A DNA stretch of 64,000 nucleotides from an uncultured Lachnospiraceae bacterium (GTDB lineage: Bacteria; Bacillota; Clostridia; Lachnospirales; Lachnospiraceae), in assembly GCA_947627365.1 (NCBI GenBank), contig CANQVT010000003.1, forward strand, positions 28,141 to 92,140, in the 5' to 3' direction. A model generated the notes under the pieces. The model was not told where the DNA came from. It saw only the letters and a list, made by a program, of their open reading frames with translations, and ran no database searches. Positions 61,027 to 64,000 of this stretch are shown in pieces; the first letter of the stretch is position 1, and each line of letters starts with the position of its first letter. A program made the translations under genes and the position numbers.

Positions 61027-61156
61027 AATAGAATCTCGCTTGCGAGATTCTCCGCCTGCGGCGGGCCGCGTCAGCGACATCTTCCTCTCCGCCGCAGTGC
61101 GATCCCGCGGAGCGTTTTTTGTGTCACAGGACGAAATTTCCTGTGACATAAAAAAG

Positions 61157-61186
61157 TCCCCCGGCAGATGCCTCGGGGGATTTTTA
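61157..61186. terminator. Bidirectional terminator between the MFS and hybrid kinase genes
   Basis: A 7-bp GC stem TCCCCCG/CGGGGGA (61157-61163 and 61174-61180) is followed by TTTTT on the plus strand and by a T-run on the minus strand. An extra hairpin TGTCACAGGA/TCCTGTGACA lies just before it. Confidence 0.75.
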
Positions 61187-61191
61187 CAAGC

Positions 61192-63804
61192 TCAGCTCAG
61201 AAGTTCTGTCAGCACCTCGAGCAGTTTTTTCATGTCGATTGGCTTCGCGATGTGAGCGTTCATGCCGCTCTCCAGCGCGAGCTTCCGGTCCTCGTCGAAA
61301 GCGTTGGCCGTCATGGCGACGATCGGGATATTGGCCAGCTTCGGATTTTCGAGCGCGCGGATCGCCTTTGTGGCGTCGTAGCCGTTCATCTTCGGCATCT
61401 GGACGTCCATGAGGATCAGGGCATAATAGCCCGGCTCTGAGGCCTTGATCTTGTCTACCGCGACGGTGCCGTCCTCGGCTGTGTCTACGACAAAGCCGCT
61501 TGCCTCGAGAAGCTCCTTCGCGATCTCGCGGTTCAGCTCGTTGTCTTCTGTGAGCAGCAGACGCATGCCCTGAAGTTGTCCGGCGACGTCCGGGATCGGG
61601 TGCTTTTGCTGTATCTGCTGCGCCTCCAGGCTGTCGCTCGTGGCGGCGACCAGGATGTCCCTGAGCTCGGAGAGGAAGATCGGCTTGTTGCAAAAGGCGG
61701 TCACGCCGGCCGCGCGCGCTTCATCCTCGATCGAGGTCCAGTCATAGGCGGTGATGATGATGATCGGCGTGTTGTCGCCGACCACCGCGCGGATCTGGCG
61801 CACGACCTCAATGCCGTTCAGATCGGGCAGCAGCCAGTCGATAATGTAAGCGTGGTATTCGTCGCCCAGCTCATAGGCCTGCTTCGCGTGCAACACGGCT
61901 TCCTTGCCGTGCAGGACCCACTCGGAGCGCATACCGATCTGCCGCAGCATCTTGGTGACGCTGTCGCAGGTCGAGAAGCTGTCATCTGCGACGAGCGCGC
62001 GCAGTCCCTGCAATTCTTCTACCACTTCTACGTGCTTCGGATCGTCCTGAAGCCGGAAATCCAGATTGATGATAAATTCGCTGCCCTTACCCTGTTCGGA
62101 GTGCAGCTCGATCGTGCCGCCCATCGTGTCGACGATGTTTTTTGTGATGGCCATGCCGAGGCCCGTGCCCTGGATGCCGCTGGCGGTCGTGTTGCGCTCC
62201 CGCTCAAATGGCTCGAAGATGTGCTTCGTGAATTCCGGGCTCATGCCGATACCGGTGTCCTTGACGCGGATCTCGTAGGAGCCGTAGCCCTTGGGCGCGC
62301 GCGGCTTTTGGCGGATCGTCAGCGCGACCGTGCCGCCGGCAGGGGTGAACTTGATTGCGTTCGAGAGCAGATTTAAAAGCACCTGGTTCACGTGCAGCTT
62401 GTCGCAGTAGATATCCTCGTCTACAATGTCCACGGTATCCATGAAGAAATTGAGCTGCTTGGACTGCATCTGCGTCTGTATGATGTTGCGCATATCGCGG
62501 AAAATATCGGAGATCGAGCACTCCTTCTCCTCGATGTTCAGCTTGCCGGACTCGATGCGGCTCATATCCAGGATATCGTTGATGAGCGAGAGCAGGTGGT
62601 TGCTGGAGGAGAGGATCTTCGTCAGATACTCCTGCGTACGCTCCCGGTTGTCCAGGTTCGTCTGCGCGAGCGTCGTGAAGCCGATGATCGCGTTCATCGG
62701 AGTGCGGATATCGTGCGACATGTTCGAGAGGAAGGTGCTCTTCGCCCGGTCCGCCGCCTCGGCCTTCTGCAGCTTCTCGGCGAGCACCGCGTGCTCGACC
62801 TCCTGCTCCATCAGCTGCTTCGCGTTGCGACGGACCCAAAGGTAGTACAGGACGACTGTGGCGGCCATCAGAAGTCCGAGGAGGATGTAGACGTTTCGAA
62901 CCGCGAAGACGCTGGCGAAGGCCTCCTTCTCAGGCACGTCGACCGCGACCGCCCAGTCGTTGATCCCGATGGGGGCGTAGTACATGTATTCCCAGCCGTC
63001 GGTGTTCGGCGTGCGGTAGACGACGTAGCCGGAGTTCAGGTCGGTCAGATCGTCCGTGAATTCATCCCAGCCCTTGTCGCCTTTAGTCTCCCGGCCGGGG
63101 TTGGCGCCGGAGAAGTCTTTGATATTCCCGAGCGTGTCGTGCCAGGTATCCACGAGAAAATCTCCGGATTTCGTGTCGATGATGTAGATGAATGCGCTCG
63201 CGTTGTAGATATTGTCGATGTTGAGGCTGCCGGGCAGACTCTCCAGATCGGTGACGCCGTAGAGCAGGGCGGCGGTCTCCCCGTCCTGGATGATCGGCAC
63301 AAAATGCCGCAGGATTGGCTTGCCGGTGTTGAGTTCGTATGTACGGTCTGAGATATGCTCTCCGAGCGGGGCTTCCTCCGCAAAAGTAAAATTACCTCTC
63401 TCCGAGGCCTCGGTGATCGTGCCGTCCGCGGAGAGAATACGGTCGTCCGGCAGCAGAACCCTCACGTTCATCGTGTCGAGAAGAGGATTCACGCTCTCCA
63501 TGATCGCAAGCGTGGCCTCGATGTCGAAGTTGTCCGCCTGGGAGATGATGCCGGCCGTGGCGTTCAGGAGGCGGCTGTCGCGCTCAAGCTTGGACGTGAT
63601 CTCCTCGATCGTGGTGTTGGCTCCCTCCTCCAGACGGCTCAAGGAGCGTTCCCGGAGAACAGAATTGATCTGATAATAGGCGAAAACCAGAAGCACCATA
63701 ATGACGGCGATCACAATACCCGTGGCAGTCAGGCTCCTGTCTTGCTTCGCGACATGCTCCCGCAATAGCTCTTTGTTTATTTCATTTTTTTTATTCTTAT
63801 TCAT
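61192..63804 (-). CDS. Hybrid sensor histidine kinase with two receiver domains
   Basis: 870 residues. TM1 is at about 19-38, an extracellular Cache-like sensor at about 40-305 (LDSLPGSLNIDNI, FVVDTWHD-like), and TM2 at about 307-327. The HisKA domain has FLSNMSHDIRTPMNAIIG, and the ATPase domain has NLLSNAIKFT, DTGIGM and GTGLGMAI. Receiver 1 has the acceptor in IIDWLLPDLNG. Receiver 2 has LMDVQMPKMNG with KPIDMKK. There is no HPt domain. The ATG at 63804 follows GGAGGG; the upstream in-frame ATG at 63897 has none. A cognate downstream effector is not in the window. Confidence 0.93.
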   Translation of the reverse strand: MNKNKKNEINKELLREHVAKQDRSLTATGIVIAVIMVLLVFAYYQINSVLRERSLSRLEEGANTTIEEITSKLERDSRLLNATAGIISQADNFDIEATLAIMESVNPLLDTMNVRVLLPDDRILSADGTITEASERGNFTFAEEAPLGEHISDRTYELNTGKPILRHFVPIIQDGETAALLYGVTDLESLPGSLNIDNIYNASAFIYIIDTKSGDFLVDTWHDTLGNIKDFSGANPGRETKGDKGWDEFTDDLTDLNSGYVVYRTPNTDGWEYMYYAPIGINDWAVAVDVPEKEAFASVFAVRNVYILLGLLMAATVVLYYLWVRRNAKQLMEQEVEHAVLAEKLQKAEAADRAKSTFLSNMSHDIRTPMNAIIGFTTLAQTNLDNRERTQEYLTKILSSSNHLLSLINDILDMSRIESGKLNIEEKECSISDIFRDMRNIIQTQMQSKQLNFFMDTVDIVDEDIYCDKLHVNQVLLNLLSNAIKFTPAGGTVALTIRQKPRAPKGYGSYEIRVKDTGIGMSPEFTKHIFEPFERERNTTASGIQGTGLGMAITKNIVDTMGGTIELHSEQGKGSEFIINLDFRLQDDPKHVEVVEELQGLRALVADDSFSTCDSVTKMLRQIGMRSEWVLHGKEAVLHAKQAYELGDEYHAYIIDWLLPDLNGIEVVRQIRAVVGDNTPIIIITAYDWTSIEDEARAAGVTAFCNKPIFLSELRDILVAATSDSLEAQQIQQKHPIPDVAGQLQGMRLLLTEDNELNREIAKELLEASGFVVDTAEDGTVAVDKIKASEPGYYALILMDVQMPKMNGYDATKAIRALENPKLANIPIVAMTANAFDEDRKLALESGMNAHIAKPIDMKKLLEVLTELLS

Positions 63805-63925
63805 TGTGATTAGCCCTCCGGGTGGCTGCCTCTTTGATCTTATTGATATTGTTACTTTATTCGGCATAGACCGCCGGTGTGTCCATGTGTGCGACATTTT
63901 CTGTCCGATAAAATTATTATCTAAA

Positions 63926-63954
63926 ATTATAACAAATAACTCCGGACATGTCCA
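63926..63954 (-). promoter_or_regulatory. Promoter of the hybrid kinase with a palindrome at the -35 box
   Basis: On the minus strand, TGGACA (63949-63954) and TATAAT (63926-63931) are spaced 17 nt. The perfect palindrome GGACATGTCC (63944-63953) overlaps the -35 box and could be an operator. Confidence 0.65.
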
Positions 63955-64000
63955 GAATAAAAGCCCGGATCGCCTGTGCTTTACGCAGGAATTCGGACTT

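Overview
The window looks like a chromosomal segment of an anaerobic, GC-moderate Gram-positive Clostridia member, most likely a gut Lachnospiraceae. The signs are a sortase-anchored pilin-like protein, lipoprotein signal peptides, MecA, RicT, an oxygen-sensitive class III ribonucleotide reductase, a PdaA-type deacetylase, 2-hydroxyacyl-CoA dehydratase family proteins with their activase, and strong AGGAGG ribosome sites. No rRNA, tRNA, CRISPR array, insertion sequence or prophage was found.

Layout. 1-4.7 kb: 3' part of a large surface protein with pilin-type isopeptide and CnaB domains, then a terminator. 4.8-6.8 kb: two PD-(D/E)XK-type proteins (Rpn-like and sce7726-like). 6.9-10.2 kb: an SCP2-like protein, an iron alcohol dehydrogenase and a class 3 aldehyde dehydrogenase. 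10.2-19.7 kb: a sugar-sensing and uptake locus, with a YesN-type regulator, a lipoprotein sugar-binding protein, a LytS-type kinase, a second binding protein, an ATPase and two permeases resembling the galactofuranose system YtfQRT-YjfF. 19.9-21.4 kb: HipBA. 21.4-22.7 kb: a polytopic membrane protein. 22.8-32.9 kb: a ten-gene Mrp/Mbh-type cation/proton antiporter operon with four large antiporter subunits. 33-38.4 kb: an AAA ATPase, an L,D-transpeptidase, a TPR lipoprotein and HflX. 39-42.6 kb: NrdD fused to a redoxin domain, and MecA. 43-46.1 kb: a small protein, a GH18-family protein and PdaA. 46.2-51.5 kb: an operon joining a lipoyl carrier (H protein), dihydrolipoyl dehydrogenase and lipoate ligase to two 2-hydroxyacyl-CoA dehydratase-family subunits and their ATP-dependent activase. 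51.5-54.1 kb: ProC and an Orn/Lys/Arg decarboxylase. 54.3-61 kb: a housekeeping run (guanylate kinase, HolB, RicT, a tRNA methyltransferase-like protein, RsmI, a zinc phospholipase C-like protein and an MFS transporter). 61.2-63.8 kb: a hybrid sensor kinase on the minus strand.

Two things stand out. First, the 46.2-51.5 kb operon has overlapping genes and looks like one redox machine: a lipoylated swinging arm recycled by its own dehydrogenase and charged by its own ligase, beside an ATP-gated iron-sulfur reductase, with no glycine decarboxylase genes nearby. I do not know of a described system with this composition. Second, the intergenic DNA holds several structured repeat families. Two copies of one element of about 165-190 nt (27279-27465 and 38724-38889) share short conserved blocks, while their helices are kept by compensatory changes. 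That is strong evidence for a selected RNA or DNA structure. One copy lies inside the antiporter operon. The other lies upstream of nrdD, between 28-bp inverted repeats that include the end of hflX. All functional statements come from reading the sequence and from family knowledge; no database search was possible.
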